Assembly: GCA_937902285.1 (NCBI GenBank)
Contig: CALGTB010000207.1
Span: forward strand, 1 to 11,648
Reading direction: 5' to 3'
Source: an uncultured Actinomycetes bacterium
GTDB lineage: Bacteria > Actinomycetota > Actinomycetes > S36-B12
DNA length: 11,648 nucleotides
Below, piece after piece: positions 6,281 through 11,648 of the stretch. The position numbers were made by a program, and so were the translations under genes. The notes under the pieces were generated by a model, which made no database searches, was not told where the DNA came from, and saw only the letters and a list, made by a program, of their open reading frames with translations. Position 1 is the first letter of the stretch; every line of letters begins with the position of its first letter.

Positions 6281-8617
6281 GTGGACAGGCGTGGCACGTC
6301 CGAGCGCGATCGCGAGAGGACCGTCGCTGTCGTCGTCGCGGTGGCGCTCGTGGCGGTCGCGGTGCTCGATCTGGCCTATCCCAGCCTCAACTTTGTGCTG
6401 TTCATGGTGCCGGCGCTCGCGGTGTCCGCGCTCTTCACCCGTCCGAAGGTCGTCATTGCGCTGGGCGTCCTCGCCCTGGTCCTGTCGGTCCTGGTGGAGG
6501 CGCGCCACGGCGGCTACTCGTCCACGGACGGCTGGCTGCAACTGGCGGGGCAGGTCATCGGGATCGGCATCATCGTGCTGTTCGCGGTCACCATCACCGG
6601 ATGGCGAGCGCGGGTCCTGCAGCGCGAGGACCAGTACCGGATGCTGGCCGAGAACGCATCCGACATCGTTGCCCGCGTCGAGGCCGACGGGATGATCGCC
6701 TGGGTGTCCCCGTCGGTCACGGGGGTGCTGGGTCGATCCTCGCGATCCCCGGTGGGCACGGCCCCGTGGGACCTCATCCACCCCGACGACCGGGACGAGG
6801 CGATCACGGCGCTCGCCCATGCCGGGGACGCCGACCACCACCCGGTGCCCATGACGCTGCGCTTCATCACCCCCGACGGCGATGTCGCCTGGATGTCTGC
6901 GGTTGCCAGGCGCCTGCCCGCCGGGGACTTCGCCGTCAGCTTCCGGCTCGTCGATGCCGAGGTCCGCGCCGCCCTGGCGCTCGCCGAGTCCGAGTCGCGA
7001 TACCGGCTCCTCGCCGAGAACACGATGGACATGGTCATCAGCCTGGACATGCACGCCATGGTGCAGTGGGTCTCCTCGTCGACGACCTCGCTGCTCGGCT
7101 ACGAGCCGGACGAGCTCGTGGGGGTGTTCGGCGGGACGCTCATCAACAGCGAGGACCTCCCCCTGCTCCTGGACGCCTCCGCGCAGGCCCGTGCCGGCCA
7201 CCCCTCGTCGTGCCGCATCCGCATGGTGGCCAAGGACGGCACGAGCAGGTGGGTGGAGGCGACCCCGCGTGGGCTCTACGACGAGGAGCAGCTGGTCGGC
7301 GGGGTGATCGGCGTCCGAGACATCCAGGCTGAGGTGACCGCCCACGACGCCCTGCGCCATGAGGTGCAGTTCGACTCGCTCACCGGCCTGGCAGGGCGGG
7401 CCCTGGCCCTCGACCGCATCGCCGACATCCTGCAGACCCGCGGCGACCGCTCGTGGGCCCTGCTGTGCGTCGGGGTGGACGGCATGACCGCGATCAACCA
7501 GGCGTACACGTACGTTGCCGGCGACAGCGTCTTGACGGAGGTAGCCCGACGGCTCGTGGCAGCCGCGGGGGCGGCCGACCGCGTGGCACGGATCGCCGGC
7601 GACGAGTTCGTCGTCATGCTGCACGACGTCGTGACGGCCACGGATGCGGCCAATGCGGCCGAGCGGATCCTGGCCGCGGTCCACGGCCGGATGCCGGTGG
7701 CCGACACCGAGGTCGACGTGACCGCATGCGTGGGGGTCGCGATAGCGGGCGGAGTCGATCCGCAGGACCTGCTCCGGGATGCCACGGCGGCCATGCGGCA
7801 GGCCAGCGCCAAGGGCACCGACCGCTGGGAGTTCCTCGACGGGAACGTCGGCCGCGAGACCCGGCATGCCCTCGCGGTCCAGGGGTCCCTGCGCGACGCC
7901 CTCGCGGACGGCCGCGTCGTTCCGTGGTTCATGCCCATCGTCTCCTTCGCCCATCGACGGACGGTGGGGTACGAGGCACTGGTGCGCTGGATCGAGGACG
8001 ACGGCACCGTGATGCCCCCGGACGCCTTCCTCGACGTCGCTGAGCGGACCGGCCTCATCCTGGAGGTCGACCGGACGATGCTGCGTCAGGCGCTGGACGC
8101 GATCGAGTCGCTGCCCACGGGCGCCACGGTCGCGGTCAATGTGTCTGCCGCGACCCTGTCGAGCGGCCGGCTGGACGAGTGGGTCCGCGCCGAGCTCGCG
8201 CACACAGGGGTGCACCCGAGCCGGCTGCACCTCGAGGTCACCGAGACCGCCCTGTTCCACGTCACGGGCAGCGTGCGGGACAGCATGCAGTCACTCGCCG
8301 ACCTTGGCGTCACCTGGTGGATGGACGACTTCGGCACCGGCTTCTCCTCCATCAGCCACATCCGGGACCTGCCGGTCGTCGGCCTCAAGCTCGATCGCGC
8401 GTTCACCGCCGGCGTGTCCTACGGCGACAACCACGCGACCCGTCTCGCCCTCGGCCTCGCCGGACTCGCCGAGGGCCTGGGGCTGCGCACCGTCGCCGAG
8501 GGCGTCGAGACTTCCGAGCAGGCGGCGGTGCTGGCGAGCCAGGGATGGGAGACGGGGCAGGGCTGGCTGTACGGCAAGGCCGTTCCGCTGTCTGCCGTGA
8601 CGGCGAGCACCTACTAG
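6281..8617 (+). CDS. Membrane PAS-PAS-GGDEF(AGDEF)-EAL cyclic di-GMP protein
   Basis: A 778-residue composite c-di-GMP protein. About four membrane helices lie in residues 13-107, then PAS 1 (about 117-226), PAS 2 (about 238-350), GGDEF (about 362-520) and EAL (about 533-778). The GGDEF motif reads AGDEF (439-443). D400, N406 and D415 of the GTP site are kept, but the usual FK and ND-GH residues are altered (GMT, NQ, TY), and the RxxD inhibitory site reads GAAD. Cyclase activity is therefore doubtful, and it may act as a GTP-binding regulatory domain. The EAL domain looks complete: E565-A-L, N620, E652 in LEVTE, D682-D683-F-G, K703 in LKLDR, and E740 in EGVE, so c-di-GMP hydrolysis is expected. 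The GTG at 6281 is the only sensible start. The frame is open far upstream, but that part is antisense to the PIG-L gene. A weak GGGG lies just before the start. Confidence 0.92.
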   Translation: MDRRGTSERDRERTVAVVVAVALVAVAVLDLAYPSLNFVLFMVPALAVSALFTRPKVVIALGVLALVLSVLVEARHGGYSSTDGWLQLAGQVIGIGIIVLFAVTITGWRARVLQREDQYRMLAENASDIVARVEADGMIAWVSPSVTGVLGRSSRSPVGTAPWDLIHPDDRDEAITALAHAGDADHHPVPMTLRFITPDGDVAWMSAVARRLPAGDFAVSFRLVDAEVRAALALAESESRYRLLAENTMDMVISLDMHAMVQWVSSSTTSLLGYEPDELVGVFGGTLINSEDLPLLLDASAQARAGHPSSCRIRMVAKDGTSRWVEATPRGLYDEEQLVGGVIGVRDIQAEVTAHDALRHEVQFDSLTGLAGRALALDRIADILQTRGDRSWALLCVGVDGMTAINQAYTYVAGDSVLTEVARRLVAAAGAADRVARIAGDEFVVMLHDVVTATDAANAAERILAAVHGRMPVADTEVDVTACVGVAIAGGVDPQDLLRDATAAMRQASAKGTDRWEFLDGNVGRETRHALAVQGSLRDALADGRVVPWFMPIVSFAHRRTVGYEALVRWIEDDGTVMPPDAFLDVAERTGLILEVDRTMLRQALDAIESLPTGATVAVNVSAATLSSGRLDEWVRAELAHTGVHPSRLHLEVTETALFHVTGSVRDSMQSLADLGVTWWMDDFGTGFSSISHIRDLPVVGLKLDRAFTAGVSYGDNHATRLALGLAGLAEGLGLRTVAEGVETSEQAAVLASQGWETGQGWLYGKAVPLSAVTASTY

Positions 8618-8620
8618 CCT
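8615..8620 (+). promoter_or_regulatory. Candidate leaderless -10 for the PPOX gene, overlapping the EAL gene stop
   Basis: TAGCCT fits the TAnnnT -10 pattern, and its first three bases are the stop codon of the PAS-GGDEF-EAL gene. Exactly 6 nt separate it from the ATG at 8627, the spacing seen when transcription begins at the start codon. No Shine-Dalgarno exists in the 9-bp gap, which supports a leaderless mRNA. The -35 region is poor. Confidence 0.45.
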
Positions 8621-8626
8621 GCGGCC

Positions 8627-9031
8627 ATGGGTGCCTTCACGGACGGCGAGCTCGTGTACCTGCGGTCGCAGCGCATGGCGCGGCTGGCGACCGCCTCGGC
8701 CGCCGGAGAGCCCGATGTCGCCGCAGTGACCTTCGCGGTGGAAGGTGACACGATCGTCAGCGGCGGCTTCGACATCACCAAGACGGTGCGGTACGGCAAC
8801 CTGCTCCGCAACCCGCGCGCGACGATCGTCATCGACGACCTCGCCTCCGTGAATCCGTGGTCGCCCCGTGGCGTGAAGGTGCGCGGTGCCGCTGCCATCG
8901 AGGGCGAGGCCGGGGGCCTGCGCATCCGCATCACGCCCGAGGTCGTCTGGAGCTGGGGCATCAACGTGGGCGCGGAGTCGCGCTTCAAGGGCGTGGAGCG
9001 CCGCGACCTGCGCGAGGGCACGCCCCAGTAG
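8627..9031 (+). CDS. PPOX-class F420-dependent oxidoreductase, MSMEG_5819/OxyR type
   Basis: A 134-residue split-barrel flavin/F420-binding protein of the pyridoxamine-phosphate-oxidase superfamily. The N-terminal MGAFTDGELVYLRSQRMARL, the GGFDITKTVRYGNLLRNP stretch (46-63), VIDDLASVNPWSPRGV (68-83) and the C-terminal IRITPEVVWSWGI (100-112) match, from memory, the subfamily that includes MSMEG_5819 and the tetracycline-pathway reductase OxyR. Members are thought to use reduced coenzyme F420 to reduce activated double bonds. The physiological substrate here is unknown, and I infer F420 use from the subfamily, not from a residue I can test. Use of F420 would fit an actinobacterial host. It lies 9 bp after the EAL gene and appears to have its own leaderless promoter. 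Confidence 0.88.
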   Translation: MGAFTDGELVYLRSQRMARLATASAAGEPDVAAVTFAVEGDTIVSGGFDITKTVRYGNLLRNPRATIVIDDLASVNPWSPRGVKVRGAAAIEGEAGGLRIRITPEVVWSWGINVGAESRFKGVERRDLREGTPQ

Positions 9032-9034
9032 GTT
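9029..9034 (+). promoter_or_regulatory. Candidate leaderless -10 for the VOC gene, overlapping the PPOX stop
   Basis: TAGGTT begins with the TAG stop of the PPOX gene and lies 8 nt before the ATG at 9043. No Shine-Dalgarno is present in the 11-bp gap. This is the same arrangement as at 8615-8620. The -35 region is weak. Confidence 0.42.
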
Positions 9035-9042
9035 CTACGTCC

Positions 9043-9402
9043 ATGGGACTCCTCTGGGAGCAGGTCATCGTGGACTCCGTCGATCCGGTGGCCCTCGGGC
9101 ACTGGTGGGCCGAGGCGCTCGGCTGGGTGGTCACGTTCGAGTCGGAGGACGAGCTCGAGATCCGCGAGTCGCCGGAGCGGCTGCCGGGGCTGGTGTTCGT
9201 GCCCGTGCCAGACCGCCGGGTGGTCAAGAACAGGCTGCATCTCGACTTCAGGCCGCCCGACCAGTCGCGTGAGGTGGAGCGGCTCATCGAGCTCGGCGCC
9301 TCCCGAGTCGAACTGGGTGACGGCGACCATGCGTGGGTGGTGCTCGCGGATCCTGAGGGCAACGAGTTCTGCGTCCTGTCGGCTTCCTCACCGACGGCGT
9401 GA
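9043..9402 (+). CDS. VOC-fold (glyoxalase-like) protein
   Basis: A 119-residue small protein with the vicinal-oxygen-chelate fold, similar to the glyoxalase-like domain proteins common in actinobacteria. It shows paired beta-alpha-beta-beta-beta modules: the first from VIVDSVDPVALGHWWAEALGW (8-28), the second from HLDF (66-69) through VERLIELGASRVE to the family's C-terminal DPEGNEFCVL (103-112). H66 and E108 are candidate metal ligands, but the first half lacks an obvious His ligand, so metal use is uncertain. Members include bleomycin-binding and dioxygenase-like proteins; nothing allows a choice. The ATG at 9043 is the natural start because the fold begins at once, although the frame is open upstream. 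The acetyltransferase gene follows 6 bp after the stop, so the two probably share a transcript. Confidence 0.85.
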   Translation: MGLLWEQVIVDSVDPVALGHWWAEALGWVVTFESEDELEIRESPERLPGLVFVPVPDRRVVKNRLHLDFRPPDQSREVERLIELGASRVELGDGDHAWVVLADPEGNEFCVLSASSPTA

Positions 9403-9408
9403 TCGAGG

Positions 9409-9972
9409 ATGCCCGACGTATCGCCCGACTCGCTGCCGGACGTGCTGGCCGGACCTCGACTCGACCTCGTGCTCGTGACGGTCGATCAGTTGCTGAGCCG
9501 TGACGGACACTCGACGCCTGTGCCGCTGGGGTTCGACGATCCCGATGACGTGCTCAACCCGGCCGACTCGCCGCTGCGCTATCGGATCCCGCAGGTGATC
9601 GCCGACCCGTCGCTCAACCCCTGGCTGATCCGGCTCGCCGTCCTGCGCGGCGATGCGCCCGTCATCGTCGGCCAGGCGAACTTCCACGACCGGCCCGATG
9701 CTGAGGGCATGGTCGAGATCGGCTACAGCGTGCTGCCACGCCATCGGGGTCGTGGCTACGCCACGGAGATCGCCATGACGATGTGGCGGGCCGCTGCGCC
9801 TCGCGCGGACGTGCGCGTCCTGCGGGCGACGGTGCGGCCCGACAACGAGGCGTCCCTGCGGATCATCCGCGGGGCCGGTCTCGTGCACGTGGGGGAGCAG
9901 GACGATCCCGAGGACGGCCTCGAGCTCATCTACGAGCTGTCCGCGGCCGACTTCCTGGCGCGGCACCCGTGA
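9409..9972 (+). CDS. GNAT acetyltransferase, RimJ/RimL-like
   Basis: A 187-residue GCN5-related N-acetyltransferase that would move an acetyl group from acetyl-CoA to an amine. The acetyl-CoA pyrophosphate loop is R111-H-R-G-R-G-Y-A, preceded by the typical strand VEIGYSVLP (102-110). It is followed by RATVRPDNEASLRIIRGAGL (139-158), the fourth motif of ribosomal-protein-type GNATs. The N-terminal 60 residues are less typical and may define the acceptor site. The acceptor is unknown (protein N terminus, drug or small amine). ATG at 9409 comes 6 bp after the VOC stop. The nearest purine stretch (GAGG, 9405-9408) touches the ATG and is too close to work normally, so coupling to upstream translation is likely. 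The stop overlaps a possible GTG of the next gene. Confidence 0.88.
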   Translation: MPDVSPDSLPDVLAGPRLDLVLVTVDQLLSRDGHSTPVPLGFDDPDDVLNPADSPLRYRIPQVIADPSLNPWLIRLAVLRGDAPVIVGQANFHDRPDAEGMVEIGYSVLPRHRGRGYATEIAMTMWRAAAPRADVRVLRATVRPDNEASLRIIRGAGLVHVGEQDDPEDGLELIYELSAADFLARHP

Positions 9973-9986
9973 CCGAGGCGAGTGCC

Positions 9987-10421
9987 GTGACCATCCGGCC
10001 GTACGAGCCCGACGACGAGCAGGCGGTGGTCGCGGTGTGGGAGCAGTGCGGGCTGCTGCGCCCGTGGAACGACCCGCATCGCGACATCGCACGCAAGGTC
10101 GCCGACTCGTCGTGGGGGTTCCTCGTCGCCGAGGATGACGGCCGGCTCGTCGGGGCGATGATGGTGGGGTACGACGGCCATCGGGGCAGCGTCAACTACC
10201 TGGGCGTGGTGCCGAGCGAGCGGGGCACGGGGCTCGGCCGCCGCATGATGGAGCGGGCCGAGGTGCTGCTGCTGGCACGCGGGTGCCCGAAGGTCAACCT
10301 CTCGGTGCGGGCCGACAACGTCGAGGCGGTCGCGTTCTACGAGCACCTGGGCTACGTGGTGGAGGGCGGCGACCACGCCGTGGCACTCGGGCATCGACTC
10401 ATCGACGACGCGCGCTCGTAG
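9987..10421 (+). CDS. ypeA: GNAT acetyltransferase, YpeA type
   Basis: A 144-residue GNAT enzyme that closely follows the E. coli YpeA pattern as I remember it: TIRPYEPDD at the N terminus, LLRPWNDP (23-30), GYDGHRG (61-67), YLGVVPSERGTGLG with the acetyl-CoA loop R79-G-T-G-L-G84, GCPK (99-102), and the LGHRLIDD end. The role of YpeA is not settled, so I give only acetyl transfer from acetyl-CoA. I prefer the GTG at 9987 because GAGG (9975-9978) lies 8 nt upstream and the protein then begins exactly as the family does. A GTG at 9969, overlapping the previous stop as GTGA, would add six residues and cannot be excluded. It is the last gene of the small-enzyme run that begins at 8627. About 60 bp separate it from vapB. 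Confidence 0.9.
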   Translation: MTIRPYEPDDEQAVVAVWEQCGLLRPWNDPHRDIARKVADSSWGFLVAEDDGRLVGAMMVGYDGHRGSVNYLGVVPSERGTGLGRRMMERAEVLLLARGCPKVNLSVRADNVEAVAFYEHLGYVVEGGDHAVALGHRLIDDARS

Positions 10422-10448
10422 GGACCTCGTGGCCGGAGCACGTCGCCA

Positions 10449-10477
10449 TTGACGGTGTTTCTAGAACTTTCTAGAAT
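10449..10477 (+). promoter_or_regulatory. vapBC promoter, near consensus and leaderless
   Basis: A -35 TTGACG (10449-10454) and a -10 TAGAAT (10472-10477) are separated by exactly 17 bp. This is the best promoter in the window. The vapB GTG begins 6 nt after the -10, where transcription should start, and there is no Shine-Dalgarno, so the mRNA is expected to be leaderless. Confidence 0.75.
10458..10477 (+). repeat. Tandem palindromic operator of vapBC
   Basis: Two adjacent 10-bp direct repeats, TTTCTAGAAC (10458-10467) and TTTCTAGAAT (10468-10477), each contain the perfect 8-bp palindrome TTCTAGAA (10459-10466 and 10469-10476). They fill half the promoter spacer and the entire -10. Spacing of one helical turn puts both on the same DNA face, suited to cooperative binding of ribbon-helix-helix VapB dimers. 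Toxin-antitoxin pairs commonly repress their own promoter in this way, so I infer an autoregulatory operator. The AT-rich repeats stand out from the GC-rich surroundings. Confidence 0.7.
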
Positions 10478-10483
10478 TCCGCC

Positions 10484-10735
10484 GTGGCCTTCAGTGTGAA
10501 GAACGACCGCGCGGACGAGCTGCTGCGCGAGCTGATGTCCCTGACCGGTGAGGGCATCACGGAGGCCGTCACCCGGGCCCTCGACGAGCGACTGGCGCGG
10601 GCGCGGACAGTGGGTCGGCCGACCGTCAGCGACATGATGTGGCAGTTGTCGGAGTTCCGCCGCGCGTACCCGGAGGTGGTCGCCTCGGGCTTCACGGTGG
10701 ACGACCTCTACGACAACGACGGTCTGCCGAAGTGA
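10484..10735 (+). CDS. vapB: VapB antitoxin (Rv0623-like)
   Basis: An 83-residue type II antitoxin. Residues 3-42 form the ribbon-helix-helix DNA-binding part with the family pattern FSVKN..ADELLRELMSLTGEGITEAV..ALDERLAR, matching mycobacterial Rv0623-type VapB proteins as I remember them. The C-terminal half (about 45-83) is polar and ends FTVDDLYDNDGLPK, the usual toxin-wrapping tail that neutralises VapC. The start is a GTG 6 nt after the -10 of a strong promoter, with no Shine-Dalgarno. The stop TGA overlaps the ATG of vapC by one base (TGATG), so the toxin is translated by coupling and the antitoxin comes first, as expected for this class. Confidence 0.92.
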   Translation: MAFSVKNDRADELLRELMSLTGEGITEAVTRALDERLARARTVGRPTVSDMMWQLSEFRRAYPEVVASGFTVDDLYDNDGLPK

Positions 10736-11151
10736 TGGCGGGACGGATCGTCGTTGACACATCGGCGCTGATCGCGATGGTCGTCGGTGAGCCGGACGAG
10801 GAGTGGTTCGCCCAGGCGCTGTATGCGGCGGACGAGAGGGTCATGAGCGCGGGGTCGGTGCAGGAGTTCCTCCTGGTGTCGGCGATGCATCCTCGGCTGC
10901 CACAACGATCGGCCGACATCCTGGCCGCGGCCTGGTCGATGGTCGGATCCCTGGGAATCGACGTGGCTCCTGTCACCGGCGAGCTCGCGGTCCTGGGTGC
11001 TGCGGCCGTCGTCGACTTCCGCGGTTCGCCGTCGCGCCTCAACTTCGGCGATGGCTTCACGTATGCCCTGGCCCGGGCGCTGGACTGCCCGATCCTGTGC
11101 AAGGGAGACGACTTCGCGGCCACGGGCATCGCCGTCATCCGGCCGCAGTAG
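10735..11151 (+). CDS. vapC: VapC toxin, PIN-domain ribonuclease
   Basis: A 138-residue PIN-domain endoribonuclease; VapC toxins typically cut tRNA or rRNA when freed from VapB. The acidic active site is complete: D8 in VVDTSALIAM, E44 in SAGSVQEFLL, D106 in LNFGDGFTYALA, and D126 in CKGDDF, which together bind Mg or Mn. The length is standard and the frame is intact, so the toxin should be functional. The ATG shares one base with the vapB stop, and a longer upstream reading of this frame only shadows vapB. Its own RNA target cannot be read from sequence. It converges with the SDR gene, with only 5 bp between stops and no visible terminator. Confidence 0.94.
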   Translation: MAGRIVVDTSALIAMVVGEPDEEWFAQALYAADERVMSAGSVQEFLLVSAMHPRLPQRSADILAAAWSMVGSLGIDVAPVTGELAVLGAAAVVDFRGSPSRLNFGDGFTYALARALDCPILCKGDDFAATGIAVIRPQ

Positions 11152-11156
11152 GAGCG

Positions 11157-11648
11157 TCAGTCCACGAGGTTGGGGCCGACCAGGTTCCAGCCGCCGTCGG
11201 CGACGATGGTGGCGCCGGTGACGTAGTCGCCGCCCGGCGAGAGGAAGAAGGCGATCACCGAGGCGACGTCCTCGGGGGTCTGCAGGCGTCCGGCGGGCAC
11301 GACCTTGGCCACGGCCTCCGGTGCCAGTCCGTAGCCCTCCCACGCCTCGGTGTGCACGATGCCCGGCGCGACGGCGACGAGGCGGATGCCGTGGCCCGCC
11401 CACTCGACGGCGAGCGTGCGCGTGAGGCTCTCGACGCCGGCGCGGGCCGCCGAGGAGTGGGCCATGTAGGGGATCCCGCGCAGCGGCGTCATCGTGACGC
11501 TGACCACCTTGCCGTACCCGTTCGGGATCATCGACCGGGCCGCGATCCGGGTGGTGAGGTACCAGGGGGCGTCGAGGTTGAGGCGCGTCACGGCGCGGAA
11601 CCCGTTCGCCGACACCGACTCGGCGGGTGCCAGGAACTGCCCGCCCGC
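11157..11648 (-). CDS. SDR oxidoreductase, dienoyl-CoA-reductase-like (N-terminal part outside window)
   Basis: The last 163 residues of a short-chain dehydrogenase; the frame is open to the window edge and the NAD(P)-binding N terminus lies outside. The visible part begins AGGQFLAPAESVSANGF, which fits the tail of an NNAGGQF box. It continues with RLNLDAPWYLTTR, GKVVSVT, MAHSSAARAGVESLTRTLAVEW, RLVAVAPGIVHTE and the usual end YVTGATIVADGGW. The AHSSAARAGVE stretch resembles 2,4-dienoyl-CoA reductases and related actinobacterial SDRs rather than classical ones. The normal YxxxK is not there: the lysine place is Arg and the tyrosine place is Ser. The substrate may be an acyl-CoA, but this is inference. 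It is on the opposite strand to vapC. Confidence 0.88.
   Translation of the reverse strand, partial: AGGQFLAPAESVSANGFRAVTRLNLDAPWYLTTRIAARSMIPNGYGKVVSVTMTPLRGIPYMAHSSAARAGVESLTRTLAVEWAGHGIRLVAVAPGIVHTEAWEGYGLAPEAVAKVVPAGRLQTPEDVASVIAFFLSPGGDYVTGATIVADGGWNLVGPNLVD

Noticed and set aside
6182..8260. Very long - strand open frame continuing upstream of the PIG-L gene (over 900 codons in total)
   Set aside because: It runs antisense to the PAS-GGDEF-EAL gene in the frame expected to lack stops at high GC. The translation is low-complexity, rich in Arg, Gly, His and Asp, with no domain. The PIG-L family motif begins seven residues after the ATG at 6181, so the real gene starts there.

Overview
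The window is a gene-dense stretch of chromosome from a high-GC Gram-positive bacterium, most likely an actinobacterium. The signs are strong G/C bias at third codon positions (it also creates long spurious open frames on both strands), frequent GTG starts, starts placed 6-8 nt after TAnnnT hexamers as in leaderless transcripts, an F420-type PPOX protein, and a Rv0623-like VapB antitoxin. I cannot name a genus. I see no rRNA, tRNA, CRISPR array, insertion sequence or phage gene, and no gap without a gene exceeds about 165 bp.

Left part (1-5400): a Mef-like (DHA3) MFS exporter on the + strand converges on a secreted trypsin-fold protein on the - strand. That protein has lost two of three catalytic residues: Asp replaces the His and Glu replaces the Ser. 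A 163-bp divergent region then leads to a soluble PAS-GGEEF diguanylate cyclase with an intact inhibitory site. Next is a translationally coupled aldo/keto reductase and short-chain dehydrogenase pair, which ends in a perfect 7-bp hairpin containing the dehydrogenase stop codon.

Middle (5400-8620): a PIG-L type zinc deacetylase on the - strand is divergent from a membrane-bound, two-PAS, AGDEF-EAL protein on the + strand. The GGDEF part of that protein is weakened and the EAL part looks catalytically complete, so the window holds one likely c-di-GMP synthase and one likely c-di-GMP phosphodiesterase, both with PAS sensors.

Right part (8620-11648): a same-strand run of small enzymes follows: an F420/PPOX-family protein, a VOC-fold protein, a RimJ/RimL-type acetyltransferase and a YpeA-type acetyltransferase. 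The first two appear to have their own leaderless promoters, whose -10 hexamers are built on the stop codon of the gene before. Then comes a complete vapBC toxin-antitoxin module. Its promoter is near consensus (TTGACG, 17 nt, TAGAAT) and carries two TTCTAGAA palindromes in tandem in the spacer and -10, a likely autoregulatory operator. The window ends inside a - strand SDR of the dienoyl-CoA-reductase type with a non-standard active site. The most unusual items are the pseudoprotease, the vapBC operator architecture, and the stop-codon/-10 overlaps. I did not find a clearly new multi-gene system.
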